DNA of 36,900 nt from Flavobacteriaceae bacterium (GTDB lineage: Bacteria; Bacteroidota; Bacteroidia; Flavobacteriales; Flavobacteriaceae), in NCBI GenBank assembly GCA_947463515.1, contig CANHRI010000025.1, positions 1 through 36,900 of the forward strand. Reading direction: 5' to 3'. A program made the translations under genes and the position numbers. The first letter of the stretch is position 1. Each line of letters opens with the position of its first letter. The notes beneath the pieces were generated by a model. The model was given only the letters and a program-made list of their open reading frames with translations. It did no database searches and was not told where the DNA came from. Below are positions 17,058 through 25,814 of this stretch, one piece after another.

Positions 17058-17332
17058 GAATCAAGCGATTAAAGGATGAAGTTATGCTTTTTCCTAGTCC
17101 CATTTTTTCCTTTATCAATCTTTGGAAAAAAATCACATTCCTCGCCTATTTACCTCCCTTTTCACCTAAACTATTATGGCTCTTCAGCCTTTCATCGCAC
17201 AATGCAATTGGACTTAAAAAAGCGACCATAGTATCCTTGTAGTTCCCTTTTCTATTTTTGTTAAAGAAAACGAAAAACAAAAACCCACTTCATGGAAATC
17301 CTTACTTTTGGATGAAATCAAAAAGTATACTC

Positions 17333-19825
17333 ATGCGTCAATCGTTTTGGTGGGTAGCCTTGGTTTGGATGGGCTTTATTGCCACAGCCCAACGTCCTGA
17401 AAAACCAAGTGCTTCAGACATTTATCATCAAATAGAAAAGTTAAATTTCCTGGGGAATGTGCTTTATGTAGCTGCGCATCCCGATGATGAAAACACCCGA
17501 CTCATCGCCTATCTTGCCAATCATGTTCATGCCCGAACAGGCTATTTGTCGCTCACCCGCGGCGATGGCGGTCAGAATCTAATCGGACCTGAATTACGGG
17601 AACTGCTTGGAGTCATTCGAACGCAAGAGTTGATCGAAGCGCGAAAAATTGACGGCGGAGAACAATATTTCACCCGTGCTAACGATTTTGGTTTTTCTAA
17701 AAATCCAACGGAAACCCTAGCTATTTGGGATAAGGAACAGGTGCTTAGCGATATGGTTTGGGTGATGCGTCAATTTCGCCCCGATATTATAATTAACCGT
17801 TTTGACCATCGTTCTCCAGGAACCACCCACGGACACCATACCGCTTCAGCACAATTGGCATTGGAGGCCTTTGACCTTAGTGCTGCTGCTACTTCTTTTA
17901 CTGAGCAATTGGCGTTTGCCCAACTTTGGCAACCCAAACGTATTTATTTTAATACCTCGTGGTGGTTTTATGGCAGTAGAGAAAAATTTGAAAAAGCCGA
18001 TAAGTCCAATTTAACAGGCTTAGATATTGGTACTTTTTATCCTTTCAACGGAAAATCCAACCAAGAAATCGCTGCTTTGAGTCGCAGTTGCCACCAATCC
18101 CAAGGATTTGGAAACACCGGTACTCGCGGTAGTGAAATGGAATATTTGGAATGGTTAAAAGGCGATAAACCCAATGCTTCAACCAATCTATTTGAAGGTA
18201 TTGATACTACGTGGAATCGTTTGGCGGAGGGAAAACCTATCGGAGACCTTTTGGAAGGCGTTCAAAAGTCATTTAATTTCAACAATCCTGCGGCGAGTCT
18301 CCCGGATTTGGTAAAAGCGTATGCCTTGATTCAACAACTTTCTGATCCGTTTTGGAGGGAGCAAAAATCGGAGGAAATCAAACGAATTATTGCGGCTTGT
18401 GCCGGACTTTATCTGGAGGCTGTGGCCGATACCCAAGAGTTGACTCCTGGAAGTACCCTTGGCGTTAAAGTCGAAGCCATCAACCGAAGTGCAGCGGATA
18501 TACGTTTGACACGAATAGAAACATATCCCTCAACCCTAGTAGACTGGAACAATGTATCACTTCCCTACAATCAGGCCAAGACCCATAGTTTTACTTGGAC
18601 GTTGCCTGCCAACTATCCCTACACTGCGCCCTACTATTTGGAAGAAACGGCGAGTTTGGGAATGTATTCAGTTTCAGCGCTTAACCGTCGTGGCAAACCC
18701 GATGTGGAGCGCCCGACTAGCGTTACTTTTACCCTATCGGTTTTGGGTGTTGCCATTCCTTACACCAAAAAGGTGGTGTACAAGTACAATGACGATGTAA
18801 AAGGCGAAGTCTACCAACCGCTCGATATCGTGCCTGAGGTGACTTCGACGCTTAAAGACAAGGTGATGATTTTTCCCAAAAATAGAGCGCGTGAAGTTCA
18901 AGTTGTCGTCAAAGCAGGAAAAGACAACATAGCGGGTACCGTTCATGTGGAAGTTCCCGCCACCTGGAAGATTACCCCCGAATCGGTTCCTTTTTCGCTC
19001 CAACGAAAAGGCGAAACGACTATGCTGTCCTTTACGCTTACACCTCCCAAAGAAGCTTCAGAAGCGGTTATTCAGAGTGTGGCTACCTTGGGCGAAGCAA
19101 CCTATTCATGGGATAAAGTAGACATTCAGTACCCTCATATTTACAAACAAATGGTATTGAAACCCGCCACGGCGAAAGCGATTAAATTGGACATCAAAAC
19201 CAATGAGGAGAAAATCGGCTATATCATGGGCGCTGGCGATGAAGTCCCCACAAGTTTGCAGCAAATGGGGTATTCGGTAACGATTTTGCAACCCGAATCG
19301 TTGACTGCCCAAGCGCTACAATCTTTTGATGTTGTGATTACGGGAATTCGGGCTTACAATGTGGTAAGTGCATTGGCTTATAAACAAACTTTGTTGTTGG
19401 ATTTTGTAAAAAATGGAAAAACGTTGATTGTGCAGTACAACACGTTGGATGATTTTGTTACCAAAGATTTTGCCCCCTACCCGATTAAAATTTCGCGCGA
19501 TCGCGTCACAGAAGAAACAGCTGAAGTTCGCTTCCTTCAACCCAACCATCGCATCATGACGAGTCCCAACAAACTCACCGCAGCTGATTTTAAAGGATGG
19601 AAGCAGGAACAAGGACTCTATTATCCGAGCGAATGGGATCGTCAATATACGGCGCTCCTTTCGGCGAATGATACCGGAGAAAAACCAAAAGACGGCGCTT
19701 TGTTGGTAGCATCGTATGGAAAAGGAACGTATATTTACACGGGGTTAAGCTTTTTCCGAGAGCTCCCAGAGGGAGTTCCAGGGGCTTATCGATTATTGGC
19801 CAATTTAATTTCGGCCGGAAAATAA
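17333..19825 (+). CDS. Secreted PIG-L (LmbE-like) family deacetylase, large
   Basis: An 830-residue protein from ATG 17333 (MRQSFWWVALVWMGFIATAQ, a good signal peptide). In-frame starts also exist at 17312 and 17258. The PIG-L domain (about 40-270) carries the zinc motif AAHPDDE (about 48-53) and the second metal site THGHH. The middle has a beta-sandwich like a NEW3/alpha-galactosidase-associated domain (GSTLGVKVEAINRSAADIRL), and the C-terminal ~200 residues resemble a glutamine-amidotransferase/ThuA-like fold (VVITGIRAYNVV, ALLVASYGKGTYIYTGLSF). It probably removes acetyl groups from amino sugars or a glycoconjugate outside the cytoplasm. Substrate unknown. Confidence 0.88.
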   Translation: MRQSFWWVALVWMGFIATAQRPEKPSASDIYHQIEKLNFLGNVLYVAAHPDDENTRLIAYLANHVHARTGYLSLTRGDGGQNLIGPELRELLGVIRTQELIEARKIDGGEQYFTRANDFGFSKNPTETLAIWDKEQVLSDMVWVMRQFRPDIIINRFDHRSPGTTHGHHTASAQLALEAFDLSAAATSFTEQLAFAQLWQPKRIYFNTSWWFYGSREKFEKADKSNLTGLDIGTFYPFNGKSNQEIAALSRSCHQSQGFGNTGTRGSEMEYLEWLKGDKPNASTNLFEGIDTTWNRLAEGKPIGDLLEGVQKSFNFNNPAASLPDLVKAYALIQQLSDPFWREQKSEEIKRIIAACAGLYLEAVADTQELTPGSTLGVKVEAINRSAADIRLTRIETYPSTLVDWNNVSLPYNQAKTHSFTWTLPANYPYTAPYYLEETASLGMYSVSALNRRGKPDVERPTSVTFTLSVLGVAIPYTKKVVYKYNDDVKGEVYQPLDIVPEVTSTLKDKVMIFPKNRAREVQVVVKAGKDNIAGTVHVEVPATWKITPESVPFSLQRKGETTMLSFTLTPPKEASEAVIQSVATLGEATYSWDKVDIQYPHIYKQMVLKPATAKAIKLDIKTNEEKIGYIMGAGDEVPTSLQQMGYSVTILQPESLTAQALQSFDVVITGIRAYNVVSALAYKQTLLLDFVKNGKTLIVQYNTLDDFVTKDFAPYPIKISRDRVTEETAEVRFLQPNHRIMTSPNKLTAADFKGWKQEQGLYYPSEWDRQYTALLSANDTGEKPKDGALLVASYGKGTYIYTGLSFFRELPEGVPGAYRLLANLISAGK

Positions 19826-19831
19826 ATACGT

Positions 19832-19939
19832 ATGAAATCAGACAACGAATCCCGCTGGACCAATCGATATACATGGCTGTTGGTTATTAACGCTGTGTAT
19901 ATCTTAATTTTCTTTTTACTCATGCAAAATTACTCCTAG
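19832..19939 (+). CDS. 35-residue single-TM microprotein preceding the symporter
   Basis: ATG 19832 to TAG 19937-19939 encodes 35 residues: a charged N-terminus (MKSDNESRWTNRYTW) followed by one hydrophobic helix (LLVINAVYILIFFLLM) and NYS. It starts 6 bases after the PIG-L stop and ends immediately before the symporter ATG (zero spacing), which strongly suggests translational coupling. Small one-helix partners upstream of SSS transporters are known for other transporters (for example the YhdT-type protein before panF). It may stabilise the transporter; that is inference. Confidence 0.75.
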   Translation: MKSDNESRWTNRYTWLLVINAVYILIFFLLMQNYS

Positions 19940-21658
19940 ATGCAGCAAATCGATTGGATTATTTTATCGGTCACGCTACTTACGATTGTAGTGTATGGGG
20001 TTTTTAAAACCCAAGGAAGCCGCAGTGTCGAAGAGTATATTTTGGGTAATAAACAAACCAATTGGTTTACGGTGGGTATTTCGGTCATGGCTACACAAGC
20101 CAGTGCAATTACCTTTCTCTCCACGCCCGGGCAAGCGTACCATGATGGAATGGGTTTTGTGCAATTTTACTTTGGTTTGCCCATAGCGATGGTGGTCATT
20201 TCACTCACCTTTATTCCCATTTATCATAAATTGCGCGTTTACACTGCTTACGAGTACCTGGAACAGCGATTTGATTTAAAAACCCGATCACTCGCCTCCA
20301 TTCTCTTTTTGATCCAACGAGGATTGGGAACAGGACTCACTATCTATGCACCATCCATCATTTTATCTACGCTTTTGGGGTGGAATCTAACCTTACTCAA
20401 CGTCATCATAGGCATCCTTGTGATTATTTATACCTTTTCGGGAGGAACAAAGGCAGTCAATGTGACTCAAAAACAGCAGATGTTTGTCATCATGAGTGGG
20501 ATGTTTATTACGTTTTTTCTCATTTTATACATGTTGCCGAACGACATGACCTTTTCCAATGCGTTGCATATTGCTGGAGCTAATGAAAAAATGAATATTG
20601 TCGATTTTTCTTTTGATCCCGAAACACGGTACACCATTTGGAGCGGAATCGCTGGAGGTTTTTTCTTGAGCTTAGCCTATTTCGGTACCGATCAATCACA
20701 AGTAGGGCGCTATCTTTCGGGGAAATCGGATAAAGAAAGTCAGATGGGCTTGATTATGAATGGATTTTTGAAGGTTCCTATGCAGTTTTTTATTCTTTTG
20801 ATTGGCGTCATGGTATTTGTGTTCTTCCAATTTCATGAAGTGCCTTTAAATTTTAACCCTGTCAACAAAGCTGCCATTGAAAAATCGCCTTATGCTGCGC
20901 AGTACCAACAGTTGGAAGAGCAGTTAAAAGATTTGACTGAAGAGAAAAAAGAATACAATTTACTCTATATCGACCATCTCAATCAAAATTACGACAACCC
21001 CATTTTACGTAATCGTTTAACGGCTATTTCAGGAAAAGAGCGAGATCTTCGTGACCAAGCCAAAGAATTGATTGCCAAAGCCGACCCTAAAGCGGAGACC
21101 AACGATAAAGACTATGTGTTTTTGTACTTCATTTTGAACTACCTACCCAAGGGATTGATCGGTTTACTCTTGGCCGTTATTCTCTCAGCGGCCATGTCTT
21201 CGTCGGCTTCGGGATTGAATGCCTTAGCGTCTACCACGGCGATTGATATCTACAAACGGAATCTAAAAACTGAAAAAAGCGATCGTCATTATGTGATGGC
21301 TACCCGATATTTTACCTTACTTTGGGGAATAATCGCCATTTTGTTTGCCTGTGTTGGAACGCTTTTTGAAAACTTGATTCAATTGGTTAACATCGTTGGA
21401 TCTATTTTCTATGGCACTGTATTGGGTATTTTCTTAGTAGGCTTCTACATCCGTTCGATCAAAGCCCATGCGATTTTCTATGGCGCGGTTCTTTGTCAAT
21501 TATTGATTTTCTACATCTACTATTTGGATGTCGTAAGTTTCTTATGGTTGAATTTTATTGGAGCTATGCTCACGATCACCTTGTCGTGGTTGATTCAAAA
21601 AACACAACCCAAAGCCCCAAATTCACTTGAAACTACCGAAGAAACAACGCTAACTTAG
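19940..21658 (+). CDS. Sodium:solute symporter (SSS family)
   Basis: A 572-residue transporter with about 13 TM segments. Family motifs: GSRSVEEYILGNKQTNW near the N-terminus, SVMATQASAITFLSTPGQAY (sodium-site helix), FGTDQSQVGRYLSGKS, and AVILSAAMSSSASGLNALAS (about 413-432). An unusual charged insert at about 310-375 (QLEEQLKDLTEEKKEY...DLRDQAKELIAKAD) forms a probable soluble coiled-coil loop. SSS proteins take up sugars, acids or vitamins with Na+. The neighbouring PIG-L deacetylase hints at an amino-sugar-type substrate, but this is only a guess. It overlaps the convergent next gene by 4 bases. Confidence 0.93.
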   Translation: MQQIDWIILSVTLLTIVVYGVFKTQGSRSVEEYILGNKQTNWFTVGISVMATQASAITFLSTPGQAYHDGMGFVQFYFGLPIAMVVISLTFIPIYHKLRVYTAYEYLEQRFDLKTRSLASILFLIQRGLGTGLTIYAPSIILSTLLGWNLTLLNVIIGILVIIYTFSGGTKAVNVTQKQQMFVIMSGMFITFFLILYMLPNDMTFSNALHIAGANEKMNIVDFSFDPETRYTIWSGIAGGFFLSLAYFGTDQSQVGRYLSGKSDKESQMGLIMNGFLKVPMQFFILLIGVMVFVFFQFHEVPLNFNPVNKAAIEKSPYAAQYQQLEEQLKDLTEEKKEYNLLYIDHLNQNYDNPILRNRLTAISGKERDLRDQAKELIAKADPKAETNDKDYVFLYFILNYLPKGLIGLLLAVILSAAMSSSASGLNALASTTAIDIYKRNLKTEKSDRHYVMATRYFTLLWGIIAILFACVGTLFENLIQLVNIVGSIFYGTVLGIFLVGFYIRSIKAHAIFYGAVLCQLLIFYIYYLDVVSFLWLNFIGAMLTITLSWLIQKTQPKAPNSLETTEETTLT

Positions 21659-22299
21659 GGTAGAATAAAATAATAAATAGCTACAAAATGACTGGCACTT
21701 CCTGCCAAAACAAAAAGGTGCCAAATGGGATGATAATAACGTTTTCGATCGTTGGCATAAAAGTAAATCCCAACGGTATAAAAGAATCCTCCTAAAGCAA
21801 TTCCGATAAGCGCCGATCGCGAAAGTCTTTCTATCATCGGGTCAAGAGCAATAATACACAGCCATCCCATTAAGGCATACAAACCGAGGGAAATGCGTTC
21901 ATGGTGGCGAAAACGCGAAAATTTGAAACCAAAACCGACGATGGCTAATGTCCAAATGATGCCCAGCAACGTCCAACCCCACACGCCTTGAAGTCCCACC
22001 AAAACCACAGGCGTATACGTACCTGCAATGAGAACATAAATACTCAAATGATCCAGGCGCTGCCCCCATTTTTTATGACGCAAACGCCAAACCGCATGGT
22101 AAATGGTTGAAGCTGTATATAACAGTAATAAACTTCCCCCAAATATCATTGCGGCGATGGGCGTCACCCAATCGGTGTAGTGCATACTTTTTTGAAGCAA
22201 CATAAGGAACGCTACACACGACAAAACAGTGCCTATCCCATGGGTGATGACATTGTATCGTTCTTCAATTTTTCGGTTTTTTCGTGGTTTGGGCGTCAT
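21655..22299 (-). CDS. Hemolysin III / PAQR family membrane protein
   Basis: A 214-residue protein with seven TM segments. PAQR motifs seen: EERYNVITHGIGTVLS, STIYHAVWR, HLSIYVLIAGTYTPVVL and HPIWHLFVLAGSASHF, containing the His residues that bind zinc in the family. The start is ATG 22299 (MTPKPRKNRK); a longer in-frame TTG at 22317 lies in the terminator of the upstream gene and is rejected. The physiological role of bacterial members (YqfA, TrhA) is thought to be membrane-lipid homeostasis. Confidence 0.92.
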   Translation of the reverse strand: MTPKPRKNRKIEERYNVITHGIGTVLSCVAFLMLLQKSMHYTDWVTPIAAMIFGGSLLLLYTASTIYHAVWRLRHKKWGQRLDHLSIYVLIAGTYTPVVLVGLQGVWGWTLLGIIWTLAIVGFGFKFSRFRHHERISLGLYALMGWLCIIALDPMIERLSRSALIGIALGGFFYTVGIYFYANDRKRYYHPIWHLFVLAGSASHFVAIYYFILP

Positions 22300-22315
22300 A
22301 CCGCAAAGATACTTC

Positions 22316-22339
22316 AAAAAAAAAGCCCCTTATCGGGGC
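22316..22339 (-). terminator. Terminator of DUF2911 gene
   Basis: Minus strand: GCCCC (22339-22335), loop GATAA, GGGGC (22329-22325), then nine T's. It begins 8 bases past the DUF2911 stop. Confidence 0.85.
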
Positions 22340-22346
22340 CTTCTAC

Positions 22347-23198
22347 TTATTTACTCCACTCTTTAATGGAATCGTTATTCATTTTGACATAATCGTCGTT
22401 TTTCTCTTTTTGGGCACCCACCAACGACAACTTAGCCGTTTCGATAGCGCCTTTTTTATCGCCTAATTTCGCTTGAATCAAGGATTTTAAACGTAAATGC
22501 CAGAACGGTGCATCTTCCCCTGGTTTTACCATTCCGATGGCTTTGTTGATAAACTCCAACGCCTTGTTGTGGTCAATGTTGGCTTGGTAATAATATTGTG
22601 CTGCTGAGAAATAATCGCCTGCCGTTGGACCTGCCAATACTTTAGCGATACTCGCCATTGCTGCCTTTTTTGAAGGTACTTCAAACTTTACAGCGACAAA
22701 GGTTTTTTCCCAAGCGATTTCCAACTCCGCCGAATCGTTGCCGATATTTCCAATACTTAATGTAAACGTCTCTACGCGACGGTCGGTCAATATTGGTTTG
22801 GCATTAGCACGTAAAGCGACATCCGATTCTTTAAATTCCTCGGGAGTTCCCCAGTTGTCGGTGGTTTTATAAAATATAACCTCCCAAGTATCCGCTTTGG
22901 GCACGGTAAATAAAGCATATTTTCCTTTGGTCAATACTTTACCATCGATGGTAACGTCATCAGAGAAGGTAATCATCGAATTTAAGTTGGCTCCCGTTCT
23001 CCATAATTTCCCAAAAGGAACCAAATCTCCAAAAATGGTGCGTCCTTTGGCACTAGGACGAGAATAGTCTAAAGTCACATCGGTTAAACCGACTACTTGT
23101 TGCACGGTGGTCTTCGGACTCGGTTGTGGTGTTTTAACTTGCGCTTCAATGGCATAGGTGGCCAACATAAAGGCGACAGCATAGATTAGTTTTTTCAT
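22347..23198 (-). CDS. DUF2911 domain secreted protein
   Basis: A 283-residue exported protein with signal peptide (MKKLIYAVAFMLATYAIEAQ). The DUF2911 domain (about 25-175) has the usual VGLTDVTLDYSRPSAKGR, LVPFGKLWRTGANLN and GKYALFTVPKADTWEVIFY. The C-terminal ~100 residues are helical and TPR-like (AAQYYYQANIDHNKALEFIN). The function of DUF2911 is unknown; it is common in Bacteroidota. Monocistronic with its own promoter and terminator. Confidence 0.92.
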   Translation of the reverse strand: MKKLIYAVAFMLATYAIEAQVKTPQPSPKTTVQQVVGLTDVTLDYSRPSAKGRTIFGDLVPFGKLWRTGANLNSMITFSDDVTIDGKVLTKGKYALFTVPKADTWEVIFYKTTDNWGTPEEFKESDVALRANAKPILTDRRVETFTLSIGNIGNDSAELEIAWEKTFVAVKFEVPSKKAAMASIAKVLAGPTAGDYFSAAQYYYQANIDHNKALEFINKAIGMVKPGEDAPFWHLRLKSLIQAKLGDKKGAIETAKLSLVGAQKEKNDDYVKMNNDSIKEWSK

Positions 23199-23220
23199 TT
23201 GTTCTGTTTTTTAGTATCGT

Positions 23221-23228
23221 CAAAATTA
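23221..23228 (-). promoter_or_regulatory. Candidate -7 box of DUF2911 gene
   Basis: Minus strand TAATTTTG matches TAnnTTTG exactly, 22 bases before the ATG. A GTTTG about 15 bases upstream may be the -33 element. Confidence 0.5.
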
Positions 23229-23314
23229 CTAAATCACGATAGGCAAACTGTTAATTTAAACTTAAATGAATATAATTTTTGTTTAACTTATTTTTCTATT
23301 CATTAAACAAAGTA

Positions 23315-23322
23315 TATCTTTA
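23315..23322 (+). promoter_or_regulatory. Candidate -7 box of the SRPBCC-SDR-photolyase operon
   Basis: TATCTTTA fits TAnnTTT(G), 16 bases before the ATG at 23339. The -33 region is only T-rich. Confidence 0.4.
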
Positions 23323-23338
23323 CCCAAAATAACAACGT

Positions 23339-23809
23339 ATGAAGATATATACTTTGAAGTCCAAACAAAAATTGCCCATTACCTTGGACCAAGCATGGGA
23401 TTTCTTTTCCGATCCAATGAACTTGAACACCATTACACCCGACGATATGGGTTTCAAGACCCTTTCGGGAGCGGATCGAAAAATGTATCCAGGACAGGTA
23501 ATTCAATATATTGTGACCCCCCTATTAGGGATTCCTATGAAATGGGTCACCGAAATTACACACGTAATCGACAAAGAATATTTTGTGGATGAACAACGTT
23601 TCGGACCCTATGCGCTGTGGCATCATAAACATTTTTTTAAGGAGATTCCGGGGGGTGTTGAAATGGAGGATATCGTAGATTACAAATTACCTATGGGCAT
23701 TTTGGGAGAACTTATGCATCCCGTTTTGGTTCGTCCGCGGTTGGAGCAAATTTTTGCTTACCGTACTAAAAAACTTGTCGAATTATTTGGTGAATATAAA
23801 TCAGAATAA
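23339..23809 (+). CDS. SRPBCC-fold ligand-binding protein
   Basis: A 156-residue soluble protein of the START/Bet v1-like (SRPBCC) superfamily: LPITLDQAWDFFSDPMNL, PGQVIQYIVTPLLGIPMKWV, FVDEQRFGPYALWHHKHFF and an amphipathic C-terminal helix. This subgroup (COG4276-like, 'ligand-binding SRPBCC') has no settled substrate. It is first of a four-gene operon with an SDR and two photolyase-family genes (gaps 2, overlap 8 and 16 bases), so it may take part in a light- or oxidative-stress response. Confidence 0.85.
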   Translation: MKIYTLKSKQKLPITLDQAWDFFSDPMNLNTITPDDMGFKTLSGADRKMYPGQVIQYIVTPLLGIPMKWVTEITHVIDKEYFVDEQRFGPYALWHHKHFFKEIPGGVEMEDIVDYKLPMGILGELMHPVLVRPRLEQIFAYRTKKLVELFGEYKSE

Positions 23810-23811
23810 TC

Positions 23812-24510
23812 ATGAAAAATGTATTACTCATTGGCGGTTCCAAAGGAATTGGACGTGCTTTAGCCCAACAATTGCAATTTGAGACGAACCTTTATGTAGC
23901 CTCCCGAAGTGCTGAAGACTTGGGCGATTTAAAGTTGACCCACATCCCATTTGATGCTACACAAGACACGTTGGATACAAGTGCGTTACCTGCCGAACTT
24001 CACGGATTGGTTTACTTGCCAGGGAGCATCAACTTACGTCCGTTTAGAGGATTAAAACCCGAAGCATTTGAGTCCGATTTACAAATCAACTTTTTAGGAT
24101 TGGTCAAAGTGATGCAAACGGTATTACCCCAACTCACTGCAGCGCCGCAATCGAGTGTTATTGCCTTCAGTTCGGTAGCTGCAACAATGGGAATGCCATT
24201 CCATACTTCAGTTGCTGCCGCCAAAGGTGCCATTGAAGGTTTTGCTAAAGCCTTTGCCGCCGAATATGCTCCGAAAGTTCGTATGAATGTGATTGCCCCT
24301 TCATTAACGGACACCCCTTTGGCGGACAAATTTTTGAATTCGGAGGAGAAAAAAGAAAAAGCGGCCTTACGCAACCCGATGAAAAAAGTGGGAACGCCCC
24401 AAGATATTGCTCAAATGACTGCCTTTTTGTTGAGCGATCAAAGCAATTGGATTACAGGACAAGTATTTGCCGTTGATGGTGGAATGTCTACGCTTTTGGT
24501 CAATGGATAA
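23812..24510 (+). CDS. SDR family oxidoreductase lacking the usual catalytic Tyr
   Basis: A 232-residue short-chain dehydrogenase/reductase. NAD(P) motif GGSKGIGRAL (8-17), conserved Asn in QINFLG (93), Ser in FSSVAA (120-121), and the C-terminal NVIAPSLTDTPLA and WITGQVFAVDGGM. In the classical YxxxK motif Lys138 is present but the Tyr position is Val134 (HTSVAAAKGA). This Tyr-less variant belongs, I believe, to a recurrent bacterial SDR clade, so it is not a sequencing error by itself. Activity may be altered or absent. It overlaps the next gene by 8 bases. Confidence 0.9.
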   Translation: MKNVLLIGGSKGIGRALAQQLQFETNLYVASRSAEDLGDLKLTHIPFDATQDTLDTSALPAELHGLVYLPGSINLRPFRGLKPEAFESDLQINFLGLVKVMQTVLPQLTAAPQSSVIAFSSVAATMGMPFHTSVAAAKGAIEGFAKAFAAEYAPKVRMNVIAPSLTDTPLADKFLNSEEKKEKAALRNPMKKVGTPQDIAQMTAFLLSDQSNWITGQVFAVDGGMSTLLVNG

Positions 24511-25798
24511 GGTATCGATTTTTTGGTTTCGAAGAGACCTTCGGGTGTTTGACAATGTTGGGCTGTTTCATGCGTTGAACAGCGGTCAACCCGTATTGCC
24601 CATTTTTATTTTTGACACCTCAATTCTTTCGCAGCTTCCTCCCCATGATGCGCGGGTGAGTTTTATCCACCAATGTTTGGAACAAATTCAAAGCGCCTTA
24701 CAAAAAGTAGGTAAATCTTTGGCAGTTTTTCATGGAACACCGGAAGCCATTTTCACAGCAATTGCACAAAAACACACCATAGATACCGTTTACACCAACC
24801 ACGATTACGAACCCTATGCACGCAAACGAGACAAGACGTTGCACCAACTGTTTCAGGCACACAATATTGCTTTTAAAACTTCCAAAGATCAAGTAATTTT
24901 TGAAAAAAGTGAAGTGGTGAAAGACGATGGAACGCCTTACGTAGTGTATACGCCATACAGCCGACGTTGGAAAGAACGTTTCAAAACCATTACCTTGGCA
25001 CATTATCCTTCGGAGACAATGCTAAATCAAGTGGCCGCCCATGATTATCCATTTTTGTCTTTGGAAGACATTGGATTTAAATCTTCTAAGATAACAGTTC
25101 GCCCGTATGATATTTCGGCTTCTTTGATTCAAAATTATGAAGCCACTCGAAACTTTCCGGCACTGAATAAGACCTCATTTTTGGGCATCTATTTACGGTT
25201 TGGTGCTGTTTCCATTCGACAAATGATTGCCAAAGCGATTGCCGAGAAAAACGAAACCTTTTGGAATGAACTTATTTGGCGCGAATTTTTTATGCAAATT
25301 CTATGGCATTTTCCGCACACCGTTCATCAAAGCTTTAAGTCGAAATACGACGAGATTGATTGGGACAACAATACCGATTGGTTTGAAAAATGGTGTCAAG
25401 GACAAACGGGCTACCCTATCGTCGATGCTGGGATGCGCGAACTCAATGCTACGGGCCATATGCACAACCGCGTACGCATGATTACGGCAAGCTTTTTGTG
25501 CAAACATCTCCTTATCGATTGGCGCTGGGGTGAAAGTTATTTTGCCTTAAAACTCCTCGATTACGAGCAAGCCAGTAATGTTGGAAATTGGCAATGGGCC
25601 GCAGGAAGTGGTGTAGATGCCGCTCCGTATTTTCGTATTTTCAATCCCACGGAGCAGCAAAAAAAATTTGATAAAGATTGGAAATACATTCGCCATTGGG
25701 TTCCCGAAGTAGATACTCCTGAGTATCCCAAACCCATTATCGACCATAAAGAAGCTCGTGATCGCTGTTTACGGGTTTATAAATCAGCCGTAGGATAA
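24503..25798 (+). CDS. phr: Deoxyribodipyrimidine photolyase (class I CPD type)
   Basis: A 431-residue flavoenzyme. N-terminal antenna-binding domain (KVSIFWFRRDLRVFDNVGLF), C-terminal FAD domain (about 195-430). The repair-site residues of class I enzymes are intact: Glu in WNELIWREFFMQ (Glu256), Asn in HMHNRVRM (Asn322), FAD-proximal Asn359 and the GNWQWAAGSG Trp pair, plus the electron-transfer Trps in EKWCQGQTG and LIDWRWGE. It should split cyclobutane pyrimidine dimers with blue light. The start is ATG 24503, overlapping the SDR stop (ATGGATAA). Confidence 0.95.
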   Translation: MDKVSIFWFRRDLRVFDNVGLFHALNSGQPVLPIFIFDTSILSQLPPHDARVSFIHQCLEQIQSALQKVGKSLAVFHGTPEAIFTAIAQKHTIDTVYTNHDYEPYARKRDKTLHQLFQAHNIAFKTSKDQVIFEKSEVVKDDGTPYVVYTPYSRRWKERFKTITLAHYPSETMLNQVAAHDYPFLSLEDIGFKSSKITVRPYDISASLIQNYEATRNFPALNKTSFLGIYLRFGAVSIRQMIAKAIAEKNETFWNELIWREFFMQILWHFPHTVHQSFKSKYDEIDWDNNTDWFEKWCQGQTGYPIVDAGMRELNATGHMHNRVRMITASFLCKHLLIDWRWGESYFALKLLDYEQASNVGNWQWAAGSGVDAAPYFRIFNPTEQQKKFDKDWKYIRHWVPEVDTPEYPKPIIDHKEARDRCLRVYKSAVG

Positions 25799-25814
25799 CC
25801 CAAAATAATACCTC

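Noticed and set aside
17083..17240. Possible 50-codon ORF before the PIG-L gene
   Set aside because: No recognisable motif or coding character; the composition looks like intergenic DNA.
24467..24502. Longer photolyase start at 24467
   Set aside because: The extra residues overlap the SDR gene out of frame; family N-terminus begins at MDKVSIFWFRRDLR.
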